Shown piece by piece: positions 55,417-64,000 of a stretch of DNA of 64,000 bases. Numbering within the stretch: position 1 is the stretch's first letter; each line of letters begins with the position of its first letter. Under the pieces are notes generated by a model. The model saw nothing but the letters and a program-made list of their open reading frames with translations, had not been told where the DNA came from and made no database searches. Location: NCBI RefSeq assembly GCF_023115425.1, contig NZ_CP096032.1, forward strand, positions 124,001 to 188,000, written 5' to 3'. The DNA comes from Synechococcus sp. A10-1-5-1. Lineage in GTDB: Bacteria; Cyanobacteriota; Cyanobacteriia; PCC-6307; Cyanobiaceae. A program made the translations under genes and the position numbers.

Positions 55417-56319
55417 CTACTGGTGGTTGCCCGTCAGGCCCCAGCGCCGGCGCCAGGCACTGGTGCCCTCGACGTTGCCCTCTTGCATGGCCCGGGCCTG
55501 GGCCTGTTGCCGCCGTTGAAGGATCGTCTTGCGGTCCAGGCTGAAGCCGGGGTCGCGGTAGGGCTCTGCCGCGTTTGTGAGCAAATGCTCCTCCTCCATC
55601 GCCGACAGTGGGCGCAGGCGCGGACCGCGAGCGACGGGGGATGGGCTTGCGGCCGTGCCGCCGCTCCAATCCTGTTTGTGCTGTTGCAGACCGCAGGGGG
55701 CCTCGATCGCCGCCAGTTCCAGGCCGGCGAGCCGCAAGGCTTGCCTTATGGCTGCGGCACTGCAGTAGGTCAGCAGTTTGCCCTCGGGCCGCAAGAGGGC
55801 CCCCAGTGCACCGAGAAATTCAACGCTCCAGAGCTGAGGACAGCGACTGGGTGAGAAGGCATCCATCAGCACCAGATCGAACTGCCCCTTCAGCTGTTCA
55901 ACAAGCGGTTGGACCCTTTCTCTGGCGTCTCCCCAAAGCATGCCTTCGCCGCTGCAGAGCTCTTGGAGGCGCGCCACCGTGCCGGGTTGCCATTGGGCGC
56001 AGAAGGCTGGGCTGGCGAGGGCTTGAGCCAAGGGCTCTTGGTCGAGCTCGAGTCCCCACCACTGCAGTGTGAGCTGGTGGCTGCCGCAGGCCTCTAGGAG
56101 TGCCGCCGTGTTGCAGCCCGTTCCAAGGCAAACATCGAGAACCCGAAGGCTGCTGCCTGGGGGAAAGCGCTCGAGCCCAGCCGGCTCGACAAACTTTTCA
56201 CGCGCTTCGGTAAGGGCCCCGCGGCTGCTGTGGAAGGCTTCGCCGAACTCCGGACTGAACAGGCTGAAGCTGCCGTCGCCGGTGCTTCGGGCTTCAAGCT
56301 TGAAGCCGTTCGAGGTCAT
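55417..56319 (-). CDS. MnmD-like SAM-dependent methyltransferase (MnmC N-domain type)
   Basis: A 300-residue protein similar to the methyltransferase half of MnmC, which adds the methyl group in mnm5U at tRNA wobble positions. The SAM motif is [19 protein letters not shown] near residue 60; the family's [19 protein letters not shown] follows near residue 150. The FAD oxidoreductase half of MnmC is absent. The ATG at 56319 overlaps the aroA 3' end by 26 bases, so the pair is translationally linked. The substrate in this organism is inferred. Confidence 0.82.
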   Translation of the reverse strand: MTSNGFKLEARSTGDGSFSLFSPEFGEAFHSSRGALTEAREKFVEPAGLERFPPGSSLRVLDVCLGTGCNTAALLEACGSHQLTLQWWGLELDQEPLAQALASPAFCAQWQPGTVARLQELCSGEGMLWGDARERVQPLVEQLKGQFDLVLMDAFSPSRCPQLWSVEFLGALGALLRPEGKLLTYCSAAAIRQALRLAGLELAAIEAPCGLQQHKQDWSGGTAASPSPVARGPRLRPLSAMEEEHLLTNAAEPYRDPGFSLDRKTILQRRQQAQARAMQEGNVEGTSAWRRRWGLTGNHQ

Positions 56320-57601
56320 TCCAGAAGCCGGGGTAAGACACAGCCGCCGCTTCTGGGCGCTGGATCGTGGTCGCACTGGACGCGATCTGCGCTGCCACGG
56401 CCAGGCTCATGGCGACGCGGTGATCGGTTTCGCTGTCGACTTCAGCGCCGTGCAACTGGACACCACCTTGGATGGTCATTCCGTCGGGGAACTCTTCGAT
56501 TTGTGCCCCCATGGCCCCGAGTTGACGGGCCATCACCGCCAGGCGATCGGTTTCCTTCACCCGGAGTTCCTCGGCTCCCGTCACCCGGCTGCGTCCCTCG
56601 GCGCAGCAGGCGGCGACCGCCAGCACGGGGATCTCATCCACCAGCCGGGGAATGAGATCGCTGCCGATGGTGAAGGCCTTCAAGGGGCCGTGGACCACAT
56701 GCAGATCACCCACGGGCTCACCAGCCACATCCCGGGCATTGAGGACCTCAATGCGGGCCCCCATCTGCTCGAGGACATCGAGAATCCCCGTTCGGCTTGG
56801 GTTGAGACCGACGTTCTCGATGGTGAGGTCAGAGCCTGGGGTGATCGCACCAGCGACCAACCAGAAGGCTGCCGAACTGATATCTCCAGGGACAACGACG
56901 TCCTGGCCTTTGAGCCTCGCGCCCGGAATCACGGTGACCTCGGTTTGCCCGGCTCCCCCCACCGTGAGTTCTGCGCCAAAGGCGCGCAGCATCCGTTCGC
57001 TGTGGTCCCTGCTCTGGACCGGCTCGATCACCGTGGTCGGCCCGTCAGCCGTCAAGGCCGCCAGCAGGATGGCGCTCTTCACTTGGGCGGAAGCGACCGG
57101 GGTGCGAATCGTTGCCCCCTTGAGTTGACGGCCCTCGATTGCCAGTGGGGCCAAGTTCCCGCCCGCGCGTCCATGGATGCTGGCGCCCATTTCCGCCAGG
57201 GGGCCACCCACCCGCTTCATCGGCCTGCGCCGCAGGGAGTCGTCACCGGTCACAACGAAGTGGCGTCCGCAGCGCCCCGCCAGTAGGCCAAGCATGAGGC
57301 GCATGGTCGTGCCGGAATTGCCGCAATCCAGCACGCTCTCGGGTTCTCGGAAACCGTCGAGGCCGACGCCTTCGACGACCACGGTCTTCCCGGCTTCGAT
57401 TGCCGAGACTTCGACCCCCATCGCCCGCAAACAGGCGGCGGTGCTCAAGGGATCCTCAGCTGGAAGCAGTCCCTCGATTCGGGTCGTCCCCTCGGCGATG
57501 GCTCCAAAGAGCAGAGCGCGATGGGAGATCGACTTGTCCCCAGGGACCCGAACGTGGCCCTTGAGGCTGCGGCCGGTAGTGGTGCCCAGGGCGAGCGACA
57601 T
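56294..57601 (-). CDS. aroA: 3-phosphoshikimate 1-carboxyvinyltransferase (EPSP synthase)
   Basis: A 435-residue enzyme of the shikimate pathway. The N-terminal [20 protein letters not shown] is the signature, [20 protein letters not shown] follows, and [20 protein letters not shown] is near the C terminus. An early segment reads [12 protein letters not shown], typical of class I/II enzymes; I do not infer inhibitor sensitivity. The ATG at 57601 was chosen over a 107-codon upstream extension, which contains the divergent Nif11 gene. Confidence 0.95.
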   Translation of the reverse strand: MSLALGTTTGRSLKGHVRVPGDKSISHRALLFGAIAEGTTRIEGLLPAEDPLSTAACLRAMGVEVSAIEAGKTVVVEGVGLDGFREPESVLDCGNSGTTMRLMLGLLAGRCGRHFVVTGDDSLRRRPMKRVGGPLAEMGASIHGRAGGNLAPLAIEGRQLKGATIRTPVASAQVKSAILLAALTADGPTTVIEPVQSRDHSERMLRAFGAELTVGGAGQTEVTVIPGARLKGQDVVVPGDISSAAFWLVAGAITPGSDLTIENVGLNPSRTGILDVLEQMGARIEVLNARDVAGEPVGDLHVVHGPLKAFTIGSDLIPRLVDEIPVLAVAACCAEGRSRVTGAEELRVKETDRLAVMARQLGAMGAQIEEFPDGMTIQGGVQLHGAEVDSETDHRVAMSLAVAAQIASSATTIQRPEAAAVSYPGFWNDLERLQA

Positions 57602-57688
57602 GGAGAACGACTTGGTTTCAGCGAGCGTAGGAAGTGATTGAAATTCAGCTCTTCTCGCCAAACTGAGACCACCCACCCAAACGGGTTC

Positions 57689-57940
57689 ATGGCTGAGCAA
57701 CTTCCGTCTCTCTTTGGCTTTCTCGCTCTGATCCAGGACAACCCGGAGCTTCGTGCACGCCTGAATGAGGTCTGCACTGTCGATGAAGTGGCGGCGATCG
57801 CGACGGAGATGGGTCACCCCTTTGAGGCGGCCACGTTGTTGGGTGTCTTCGAGCGCTGCAACGAGGCTTCGGTGGCTCGATCTGGGCTGATGGATGAGAA
57901 GTTGATTCGCGTCTATCTGCAACGGGACGCGCTGCTCTAA
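57689..57940 (+). CDS. Nif11-domain protein without a leader cleavage site
   Basis: An 83-residue protein whose N terminus [20 protein letters not shown] and [19 protein letters not shown] match the Nif11 domain, first seen near nitrogen-fixation genes and as leader peptides of proteusin and nitrile hydratase leader families. There is no Gly-Gly cleavage site or cysteine/threonine-rich core, so it is not an obvious modified-peptide precursor. No modifying enzyme lies nearby. Its last four bases overlap the convergent Rrf2 gene end. The role is unknown. Confidence 0.75.
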   Translation: MAEQLPSLFGFLALIQDNPELRARLNEVCTVDEVAAIATEMGHPFEAATLLGVFERCNEASVARSGLMDEKLIRVYLQRDALL

Positions 57941-58371
57941 CCGAGCATTAGCCCTCCCCCATTACTCAGGCACTCCTGCCAGCTCTGGAGGTCAAAGAGG
58001 AGCTCCTGGAGAGTTAGTTGCTTGAGCTCTCGATCCAGGGCGGCCTGAAGCCGTCGTCCCATGCTGTTGAGCACCTGCTGTTCAGCTCGGCTGCTCTCCC
58101 CGGGGGCGTTCAGCGCCAGGGGCGCCCCGACCGCGTTGAGGACTTCGCTGACTGGAATGGATTCAGCTCGGCGGCTGAGGCGGTAGCCCCCCTGACGGCC
58201 TCGTTTGGCTTCCACGAGGTCGGCTCGCCGCAGTTGCAGGAGCAGTTGCTCGAGCGTCGGAGCCGGAAGCCCCTGGGCTTCTGCGATGTCATTGACCGAA
58301 CACCAGCGTGGGCTGGCCATGGCGAGGTGCAGCAACGCCTGGAGTGCCTGTAGACCACTGCGCCGCAGCAT
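57937..58371 (-). CDS. Rrf2-family transcriptional regulator
   Basis: A 144-residue winged-helix regulator. The helix-turn-helix is [20 protein letters not shown] with [20 protein letters not shown] as the wing. The three clustered cysteines that hold the Fe-S cluster in IscR and NsrR are absent in the [16 protein letters not shown] region, so it probably does not bind Fe-S in the usual way. It lies three bases after the UbiD gene on the same strand. Its target genes cannot be read. Confidence 0.88.
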   Translation of the reverse strand: MLRRSGLQALQALLHLAMASPRWCSVNDIAEAQGLPAPTLEQLLLQLRRADLVEAKRGRQGGYRLSRRAESIPVSEVLNAVGAPLALNAPGESSRAEQQVLNSMGRRLQAALDRELKQLTLQELLFDLQSWQECLSNGGGLMLG

Positions 58372-58374
58372 GGC

Positions 58375-59940
58375 TTAGGTCGGCCGTTGTAGTCGCTCGA
58401 GAACCTGCTCGAGCACGTAGCCAAACAGGGCCGGGTCGGGATCCTGTTGACCGACATCGGCCAATCCCAGTTCCTCCCAGCGCTCGTCCAAGCGGGCCTC
58501 CAGGTCGGCGGGCCGCTGTAGGGGCTCACCCCAGGGGTGGTTGCGCTCGGGTCCCATCTTCGTTGTGGCATCGATTGCGAGGCGCCCCCCCAGTCCCAGT
58601 TGCTCGCTTGCGAAATCGAGGGTGTCGAATGGCGTGTTCTCGAGGACGAAGAGATCCCGCTGCGGATCGACCAAGGAGCTGATCGCCCAGATCACCTGCC
58701 GAGGATCGCGAATATTGATCGACTGATCGACGACAACGACGAACTTGGTGTAGGTGAATTGGGGTAGAGCACTCCAGAAGGCCATGGCTGCTCTCTTGGC
58801 TTGGCCCGGATAGGCCTTATCGATGGCGATCACCGCCAGCTTGTAACTGAGGCCCTCCATGGGGAGGAAGAAGTCGACAATTTCAGGGATTTGCTGGCGC
58901 AGGATCGGCGTGTAGATCCGATTGAGGGCGATCGCCAACATGGCGTCCTCCTTGGGCGGACGCCCGCTGAAGGTGGTGAAGTAGGTCGGATTACGCCGTT
59001 GGGTGACGCATTGGATGCGCACCAGTGGTGACGGCTCAACACCTCCGTAAAAGCCCATGTGATCGCCAAAGGGGCCGTCGGGCAGTTCTTCCCCGGGGGT
59101 AATCGTTCCTTCCAGCACGATTTCGCTGTGGCTTGGAACCTCCAGGTCCACGGTTTTGCACTTCGCCAGACGCACCCCCTCACCGGCGTAGAGCCCAGCA
59201 AAGAGCCACTCGCTCAGTTGCACCGGAATCGGGGTGGCGGCAGCCATCACCAGCAGAGGGTGAACGCCGATGGCAATGGCAATCTCCAGCGGCTTGCCCA
59301 GGGCTGCGGCCTTGCGCAGGTGGCGCGCACCGCCCCGCACGCTCAGCCAGTGCACGGTCATCGTGTTGATGGACTGCTGCTGAAGCCGATAGACCCCGAC
59401 GTTTGGGGTGCCGGTCTCTGGGTCCTTGGTGATGACCAGGCCGAGGGTGATGATGCGGCCGGCATCACCCGGCCAGGGCCGAAGCAGCGGCAGGCGATCG
59501 AGGTCAACGGCATCGCCCTGGAAAACCTCCTGTCTGCAAGGGGGCAACAGGTCGAGGTCGGGCTTGGCCTTCAGCACATCCAGCAAGACGGAGCCGAACC
59601 GGATGGCTTCCCGCGGACCTTTGGGGGGTTTGGGTTGCTGGAGCAGAGCCAGGCGCTCCCCAAGGGCCTCCAGCTCCTCGGGCCTCTCCATCCCCATCGA
59701 CCAGAGGACCCGCTCCAGGGTCCCCAGCAAATTCACCGCTACCGGAATGCTCGAGCCTTTGACGTTCTCGAAGAGCAGGGCTGGGCCGCCACAGCCCAAG
59801 ACCCGATCGGCAATCGCTGCAAGCTCGAGATCGGGGTCCACAGGGGCACTGATGCGGCGCAGTTGGCCCCGCGCTTCCAGTAGCTCCAGAAAGCCCCTGA
59901 GATCACGTTGGGATCCATTCGCGTTAGCCGCAGATCCCAT
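58375..59940 (-). CDS. UbiD-family decarboxylase
   Basis: A 521-residue protein of the UbiD family, which uses prenylated FMN to decarboxylate aromatic or unsaturated acids. In cyanobacteria such a protein is linked to plastoquinone-9 synthesis (4-hydroxybenzoate route). GPALLFENVKGSSIPVAVNL is near the start; DGPFGDHMGFYGGVEPSPL contains the family-specific acidic/histidine set; LPQFTYTKFVVVVDQSINI follows. The next gene (Rrf2) is four bases downstream. The role in quinone synthesis is by homology. Confidence 0.9.
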   Translation of the reverse strand: MGSAANANGSQRDLRGFLELLEARGQLRRISAPVDPDLELAAIADRVLGCGGPALLFENVKGSSIPVAVNLLGTLERVLWSMGMERPEELEALGERLALLQQPKPPKGPREAIRFGSVLLDVLKAKPDLDLLPPCRQEVFQGDAVDLDRLPLLRPWPGDAGRIITLGLVITKDPETGTPNVGVYRLQQQSINTMTVHWLSVRGGARHLRKAAALGKPLEIAIAIGVHPLLVMAAATPIPVQLSEWLFAGLYAGEGVRLAKCKTVDLEVPSHSEIVLEGTITPGEELPDGPFGDHMGFYGGVEPSPLVRIQCVTQRRNPTYFTTFSGRPPKEDAMLAIALNRIYTPILRQQIPEIVDFFLPMEGLSYKLAVIAIDKAYPGQAKRAAMAFWSALPQFTYTKFVVVVDQSINIRDPRQVIWAISSLVDPQRDLFVLENTPFDTLDFASEQLGLGGRLAIDATTKMGPERNHPWGEPLQRPADLEARLDERWEELGLADVGQQDPDPALFGYVLEQVLERLQRPT

Positions 59941-60003
59941 GGCGCTCTCAACTTTTCAGCAGGTTCTGCCTACTGTGACGCACCCCCTTGAGCCACTGCG
60001 GTC

Positions 60004-60759
60004 GTGCAGATCTCCTATTTCCACACCTCGGAGAACGTTCCCAGCCTGCGCCCCGTGGCTGAGGGTGGGCCCGATGCGGCCGTGGTGATCGATGTCCTGC
60101 GGGCCACCACCACCATCGCCTGTGCACTGCAGAGCGGTGCCGAAGCGATTCAGGCCTTCGCGGACCTCGAGGCCCTCAACCAGGCGGCTGATGCCTGGGT
60201 GCCCGAGCGCTGCCTCCGGGCTGGGGAACGGGGCGGTCAGCGGGTCCAGGGCTATGACCTGGGGAATTCCCCTCTGGCGGTCACTCCAGAGGTGGTGGGC
60301 GGCAAGCGCATCTTCATCAGCACCACCAATGGAACCCGCTCGCTGGAGGCGGTCAAACCTGTGCCGCTGCTGGTCACGGCCTGCCTGCCTAATCGAACCG
60401 CCGTCGCTAAACGACTGATCGACCATGGGGTCGAGCGGGTTTGGGTCGTCGGCAGTGGCTGGGAGGGCGACTACTCCCTGGAGGACAGCCTGGCGGCCGG
60501 CGCCGTGATTTCTGCCGCGATGGAATTGGCCGTCTCTCCCCACGTCGGGGTGCGCTGTGCCAATGACGAAGCCTTGGCTGCCCTGGCCCTGTGGCAACAG
60601 TGGCGCCATGACACCGAAACGTGCTTGCGGGCGGCGAGCCACGGCCAACGTCTGATGGGTTTGGGGAACCACGACGCCGATTTCGCCTGCTGTGCGGCCG
60701 TCGACACCATGACCATGGTTCCCACCCAAACCAGCCCGGGCGTTCTGCAGGCCGCTTGA
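60004..60759 (+). CDS. comB: ComB-type 2-phosphosulfolactate phosphatase
   Basis: A 251-residue protein of the ComB family, which hydrolyses 2-phosphosulfolactate in archaeal coenzyme M synthesis. [19 protein letters not shown] opens the fold and [14 protein letters not shown] is a second conserved block. Cyanobacteria keep ComB without a known coenzyme M pathway, so the cellular substrate is unclear. The start is a GTG at 60004. The nitrilase-family gene follows by 48 bases. Confidence 0.88.
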   Translation: MQISYFHTSENVPSLRPVAEGGPDAAVVIDVLRATTTIACALQSGAEAIQAFADLEALNQAADAWVPERCLRAGERGGQRVQGYDLGNSPLAVTPEVVGGKRIFISTTNGTRSLEAVKPVPLLVTACLPNRTAVAKRLIDHGVERVWVVGSGWEGDYSLEDSLAAGAVISAAMELAVSPHVGVRCANDEALAALALWQQWRHDTETCLRAASHGQRLMGLGNHDADFACCAAVDTMTMVPTQTSPGVLQAA

Positions 60760-60807
60760 TCCCATTGCGGCCACCCTTACAGTGGTCTCGGTGGCAAAAC
60801 TCCAGCG

Positions 60808-61626
60808 TTGACAAGCTTTCTGGCTGCGGCAATCCAGCTCAATAGCAGCGCTGATCTAACCGCCAATTTCGCTGCCGCCGAAGAGCAGATTGAGCTGGCT
60901 GTTCGCCGTGGTGCCGAGTTGGTCGGCTTGCCGGAGAACTTCGCCTTCATGGGCGAGGACAGCCAGCGCCTTGAGCAGGCCGCGCTGATCGCAGAGCAGG
61001 CGCAGCGCTTTCTGATCACCATGGCTCGCCGCTATCAGGTGACCCTGATGGGCGGTGGTTATCCGGTTCCCGCTGGATCTGGACTGACCAGCAACCGGGC
61101 CGAGTTGGTGGCGAAGGACGGTCAAATCCTGGCGACCTACGACAAGATTCACCTTTTCGACGTCGATTTGCCTGACGGCAACACCTACCAGGAATCGGCG
61201 ACCGTTCAACCCGGAAACGCCTTGCCTCCTGTGGTGGCGGTTCCCGGCCTCTGCCGCGTTGGCCTCTCCATTTGCTACGACGTTCGCTTCCCTGAGCTCT
61301 ACCGGCACCTGGCTGCCGAGGGGGCTGATCTGTTGTTCATCCCCGCGGCCTTCACCGCCTTTACGGGCAAGGACCACTGGAATGTTCTGTTGCAGGCACG
61401 CGCCATCGAGAACACGGCCTACGTGGTTGCCCCGGCGCAGACAGGCCAGCACGGAGCGCGACGCCAGACCCACGGCCATTCCCTGGTGATCGATCCTTGG
61501 GGCACCGTTCTCTCGGATGCCGGCACCTCCGTGGGGCAGGCCGTGGCACCCATCGACGTCGGCCATCGCCAGCGGATTCAGGCTCAGATGCCAAGCCTTC
61601 AGCACCGCAAACCCGCTTTGTTTTAA
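60808..61626 (+). CDS. Carbon-nitrogen hydrolase (nitrilase superfamily, NIT1-like)
   Basis: A 272-residue amidase. The catalytic set is Glu43 (LPENFAFMGE), Lys113 (YDKIHLFDVD) and Cys156 (LSICYDVRFPELYR). This pattern is closest to the NIT1/NIT2 group, including deaminated glutathione amidase. It is soluble. The start is a TTG at 60808. The amidase gene follows after 10 bases, so they may be co-transcribed. The substrate is inferred from family resemblance. Confidence 0.9.
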   Translation: MTSFLAAAIQLNSSADLTANFAAAEEQIELAVRRGAELVGLPENFAFMGEDSQRLEQAALIAEQAQRFLITMARRYQVTLMGGGYPVPAGSGLTSNRAELVAKDGQILATYDKIHLFDVDLPDGNTYQESATVQPGNALPPVVAVPGLCRVGLSICYDVRFPELYRHLAAEGADLLFIPAAFTAFTGKDHWNVLLQARAIENTAYVVAPAQTGQHGARRQTHGHSLVIDPWGTVLSDAGTSVGQAVAPIDVGHRQRIQAQMPSLQHRKPALF

Positions 61627-61636
61627 GGCGAGATCT

Positions 61637-62752
61637 GTGTCGCCACAGACGCTGCATCGCCCAGTCAGACGCTTGTCTCGTCTGGGATTAGCCCTGCTGC
61701 TTCCCTGCGTAACGCTCCTCTCGGCGCTTCCGGCCCGCGCCTGGAGTGCTCTGTCGGCCTGGGCCATCAGTCGCGACGGTGTTCTGGAGCTGAGGACCCC
61801 ACCAGCCACCCGTCTTCAGGCTTTTTTTGAGGGGGGTAGCGGTGGTGTGGGCCCTCGGATCTGGGTGGACCTGCCCGGGGCGCCTCAACGCTCCAGAACC
61901 TTGGCGGGCAATGGTGCGATTCGAGAGGTTCGCATCGGTCGACCGACCGACAACGCCACGCGCTTGGTGATTGAGTTTGAGCCTGGCACCCGGCTGGATC
62001 CCCGTCAGATCAAGTTGGTTGGTACCGATGTCGATCGTTGGTCCATGGACTTTGGACCGAGTGTCCGCGGTCTTCGGGCCATCGGCGAAGGAAGTCTCGA
62101 ACGCCCCCAAGGCCCCAGTTGGCGCGCCCTTCCGCCCCCTGCCCTGCAGCTGCCCCGCGGACCGATTCCCAAACTTGGGGACCTTCCATCGGTTCCCGCG
62201 GGTCGTTACACGGTGGTCCTCGACCCCGGCCATGGCGGCCCGGATCCTGGGGCGATCGGAATCAACAACCTGCGGGAGACGGACGTCGTTCTCGATGTGA
62301 GTCTCCAGGTGGCTCAGATCCTTCAGGCCAAGGGTGTTCGCGTCCTCTTAACCCGTTCCTCGGAAGTGGATGTGGACTTGCCTCCTCGGGTGGCGCTGGC
62401 CAATAACAACCGTGCGGACTTGTTTGTGAGCATCCACGCCAATGCCCTGAGCATGAATCGCCCAGACGTCAATGGTGTGGAGACCTTCTACTTCCAAGGA
62501 GGCCGCTCCTTGAGCTTGGCCCAATCGATTCAGAACCAGCTCTTGGCAGCTTCACCGGGAACGCCTGACCGGGGAGCGCGCTCCGGTCGCTTCTTTGTGA
62601 TTCGCCGCACGGTGATGCCGGCGGCTTTGGTGGAGATGGGCTTTGTCACGGGGCAATTGGATGCACCCCGATTGGCCGATCCCGGTTTCCGCCGGCGGCT
62701 GGCTGTTGCTATCGCTATGGGCATCCTCAATTACCTGGTGGCTTACCCATGA
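61637..62752 (+). CDS. N-acetylmuramoyl-L-alanine amidase with AMIN domain
   Basis: A 371-residue exported enzyme that cuts the peptide from muramic acid. Signal peptide at about 1-35 (GLALLLPCVTLLSALPARA), an AMIN domain at about 40-130 and an Amidase_3 domain at about 190-365. The zinc site uses LDPGHGGPDPGA (His), the glutamate in LRETDVVLDVS and VSIHANA (His); VEMGFVTG carries the catalytic glutamate. The start is the GTG at 61637. Its stop overlaps the murI ATG by four bases. Confidence 0.92.
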   Translation: MSPQTLHRPVRRLSRLGLALLLPCVTLLSALPARAWSALSAWAISRDGVLELRTPPATRLQAFFEGGSGGVGPRIWVDLPGAPQRSRTLAGNGAIREVRIGRPTDNATRLVIEFEPGTRLDPRQIKLVGTDVDRWSMDFGPSVRGLRAIGEGSLERPQGPSWRALPPPALQLPRGPIPKLGDLPSVPAGRYTVVLDPGHGGPDPGAIGINNLRETDVVLDVSLQVAQILQAKGVRVLLTRSSEVDVDLPPRVALANNNRADLFVSIHANALSMNRPDVNGVETFYFQGGRSLSLAQSIQNQLLAASPGTPDRGARSGRFFVIRRTVMPAALVEMGFVTGQLDAPRLADPGFRRRLAVAIAMGILNYLVAYP

Positions 62753-63597
62753 GTGGGGCCCCCATCGGTCTGTTTGATTCCGGCGTTGGCGGTTTAAGCA
62801 TCTGGCGTCAGGTGGTGCATGCTCTGCCAGCTGAGTCCTTGCTGTACGTGGCGGATCAGGCCCATGTTCCCTATGGCAACCGCTCGGCAACCGAGATTCA
62901 GGCCAACAGCTTGGCGATTGCTGACTATCTGGTTGCTGAAGGTTGCAAGGCGATTGTGGTGGCCTGCAACACCGCTTCAGCCGTGGCGTTGGAACCCCTG
63001 CGACAGCGCTTCCCCAAGCTGCCGATCTTGGGCTTAGAGCCGGCGGTGAAGCCTGCGGTTCAGCTGACCCGCTCCGGAGTGGTGGGAGTGATGGCCACGC
63101 CGGCAACTTTTCAAGGGCAGCTGTATCGCGCCACCGTCGGTCGCTATGCCACGGCCGTTCAGGTGGTGGAGCAGGTCTGCGTGGGTCTGGCGGAGCTGGT
63201 AGAGCAGGGCGACCTGGAGGGCTCCGACTGCGATGCCAGGTTGATGAGCTATCTCCAGCCGATGCTGGCTGCTGGTGCCGACACGATTGTTTTGGGCTGC
63301 ACCCACTACCCCTTTGTGATCGAGTCCATCCGCCGTCTTGTGGGCCCGGCGATGGCGGTCCTGGACCCTGCTCCTGCCGTGGCACGTCATCTAGCGGATG
63401 TTTTGGAGAAGGCCGGTCTTTTGGCCTCTGGTCAACAGGGGGCCATGGCGCAGCCCTCCCGGTACCTCTTTGCCACCACCGCTGATCCTTCGGCCTTCAA
63501 TCGAGCCCTCGCGCGGCTGGTGGGCGTGAACAGCTCCTGTCAGGCGTTGATCTGGATGCCGCGTTCTGATGAATCCCGCTGTCTTGGCCCCGCTTAG
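62749..63597 (+). CDS. murI: Glutamate racemase
   Basis: A 282-residue enzyme making D-glutamate for peptidoglycan. The two catalytic cysteines lie in VVACNTASAVAL and VLGCTHYPFVI, and the N-terminal GLFDSGVGGLSIWRQVV is the family start. The ATG at 62749 overlaps the amidase stop (ATGA), so the two wall genes are coupled. The prenyl synthase gene follows after 50 bases. Confidence 0.96.
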   Translation: MSGAPIGLFDSGVGGLSIWRQVVHALPAESLLYVADQAHVPYGNRSATEIQANSLAIADYLVAEGCKAIVVACNTASAVALEPLRQRFPKLPILGLEPAVKPAVQLTRSGVVGVMATPATFQGQLYRATVGRYATAVQVVEQVCVGLAELVEQGDLEGSDCDARLMSYLQPMLAAGADTIVLGCTHYPFVIESIRRLVGPAMAVLDPAPAVARHLADVLEKAGLLASGQQGAMAQPSRYLFATTADPSAFNRALARLVGVNSSCQALIWMPRSDESRCLGPA

Positions 63598-63647
63598 GCA
63601 GCGGTCGGAGGTTGGCGCCTTCTAGGATCAATCCACCGCTGGGGGTC

Positions 63648-64000
63648 ATGGCCACCGTTGCAGAGCTGCTACAGCCCGTCGAGTCCGATCTCGAGGCTCT
63701 GCTGAGTGATCTCCGCAGCCTGATCGGTGCTGGCCATCCGATTCTTCAGGCCGCTGCAGAGCACCTGTTCAGTGCGGGTGGTAAGCGGCTCCGTCCTGGC
63801 ATTGTTCTCCTGATTTCCCGGGCCCTCGCGCCCCAGGGTGAGCTCACCAGTCGCCATCGGCGCCTGGCTGAGATCACTGAGATGATCCATACGGCCTCAC
63901 TCGTCCATGACGACGTCGTGGATGAAGCCTCCACGCGTCGTGGGGTGGACACAGTTCACAGCCGTTTCAACCACCGCGTTGCGGTTCTGGCCGGCGACTT
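63648..64000 (+). CDS. Polyprenyl diphosphate synthase (partial)
   Basis: The first 117 codons of a trans-prenyl transferase continuing past the right edge. The FSAGGKRLRPGIVLL block and the first aspartate-rich motif, HDDVVDEASTRR, are visible. In cyanobacteria this is usually the solanesyl synthase that makes the plastoquinone side chain, but octaprenyl or geranylgeranyl synthesis cannot be excluded without the rest. The start is the ATG at 63648. Confidence 0.9.
   Translation, partial: MATVAELLQPVESDLEALLSDLRSLIGAGHPILQAAAEHLFSAGGKRLRPGIVLLISRALAPQGELTSRHRRLAEITEMIHTASLVHDDVVDEASTRRGVDTVHSRFNHRVAVLAGD

Noticed and set aside
1-64000. Mobile elements, CRISPR arrays, tRNA or rRNA genes
   Set aside because: I saw no transposase, integrase, regular repeat-spacer pattern or tRNA/rRNA signature on either strand.

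Overview
The window reads as about 64 kb of chromosome from an alpha-cyanobacterium of the Synechococcus/Cyanobium/Vulcanococcus kind. The pointers are a GC-rich sequence, very short intergenic gaps, a psbA gene for photosystem II D1, cytochrome c6 (petJ), an NDH-1 subunit (ndhD), phylloquinone genes (menD, menB), a UbiD-type decarboxylase, glycogen genes (glgA, glgB) and many cyanobacteria-restricted families (Ycf51, DUF2605, DUF760, DUF4336, DUF6629). Most genes are ordinary core genes. I see no insertion sequence, prophage, CRISPR array, rRNA or tRNA. No gene-free stretch exceeds about 300 bases; the longest (7263-7561) holds a terminator and one doubtful 51-codon frame.

Layout. 1-3444: a DCC-family gene (partial, minus), then a plus-strand run of yjbQ-like, coiled-coil, cupin, pterin dehydratase and asparagine synthetase. 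3454-16062: mostly minus. It holds clpB behind a leader with two hairpins, two small secreted proteins, petJ, an SDR protein translationally coupled to hemE, glgB, a secreted protein with two similar halves, a CocE-type hydrolase coupled to a small secreted protein, a DUF4332-like protein and Ycf51. 16096-26216: plus strand, with a TamB-like envelope protein, a ROK kinase, proA-folB-lipase, then a three-gene membrane cluster (DUF6629, an unknown four-helix protein, an anchored alpha/beta hydrolase). 26190-39774: mostly minus. It holds an unknown protein, M3 peptidase, ndhD, the thrS-glk-thrB run, a lysozyme-like secreted protein, trpS, an RG-rich protein, an unknown protein and a CDF metal exporter.

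39830-54022: mostly plus, with a DUF697 protein lacking a P-loop, psbA with its terminator, a PfkB kinase, a ZIP transporter, DUF4336, menD-menB, an L,D-transpeptidase, glgA, an unknown one-helix protein and murF. A short SepF-domain protein, DUF760 and lepB lie on the minus strand here. 54048-59940: minus, with glmU, an MnmD-like methyltransferase coupled to aroA, an Rrf2 regulator and a UbiD protein, interrupted by a plus-strand Nif11-domain gene. 60004-64000: plus, with comB, a nitrilase-family amidase, an N-acetylmuramoyl-L-alanine amidase coupled to murI, and the start of a polyprenyl diphosphate synthase.

Themes. Cell-wall building and remodelling (murF, glmU, murI, amidase, L,D-transpeptidase, lysozyme-like protein, SepF domain, TamB), carbon storage and hexose entry (glgA, glgB, glk, ROK kinase) and photosynthetic electron transport with its quinones (psbA, petJ, ndhD, menD, menB, ubiD-like, prenyl synthase) dominate. 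A recurring feature is coupling by 4-base stop/start overlaps, several of which use GTG or TTG starts. The best candidates for undescribed biology are modest: the 23.8-26.2 kb membrane cluster, the small secreted protein coupled to a CocE hydrolase, the short SepF paralog and the P-loop-less DUF697 protein. I found no clear defence system or other striking new module.
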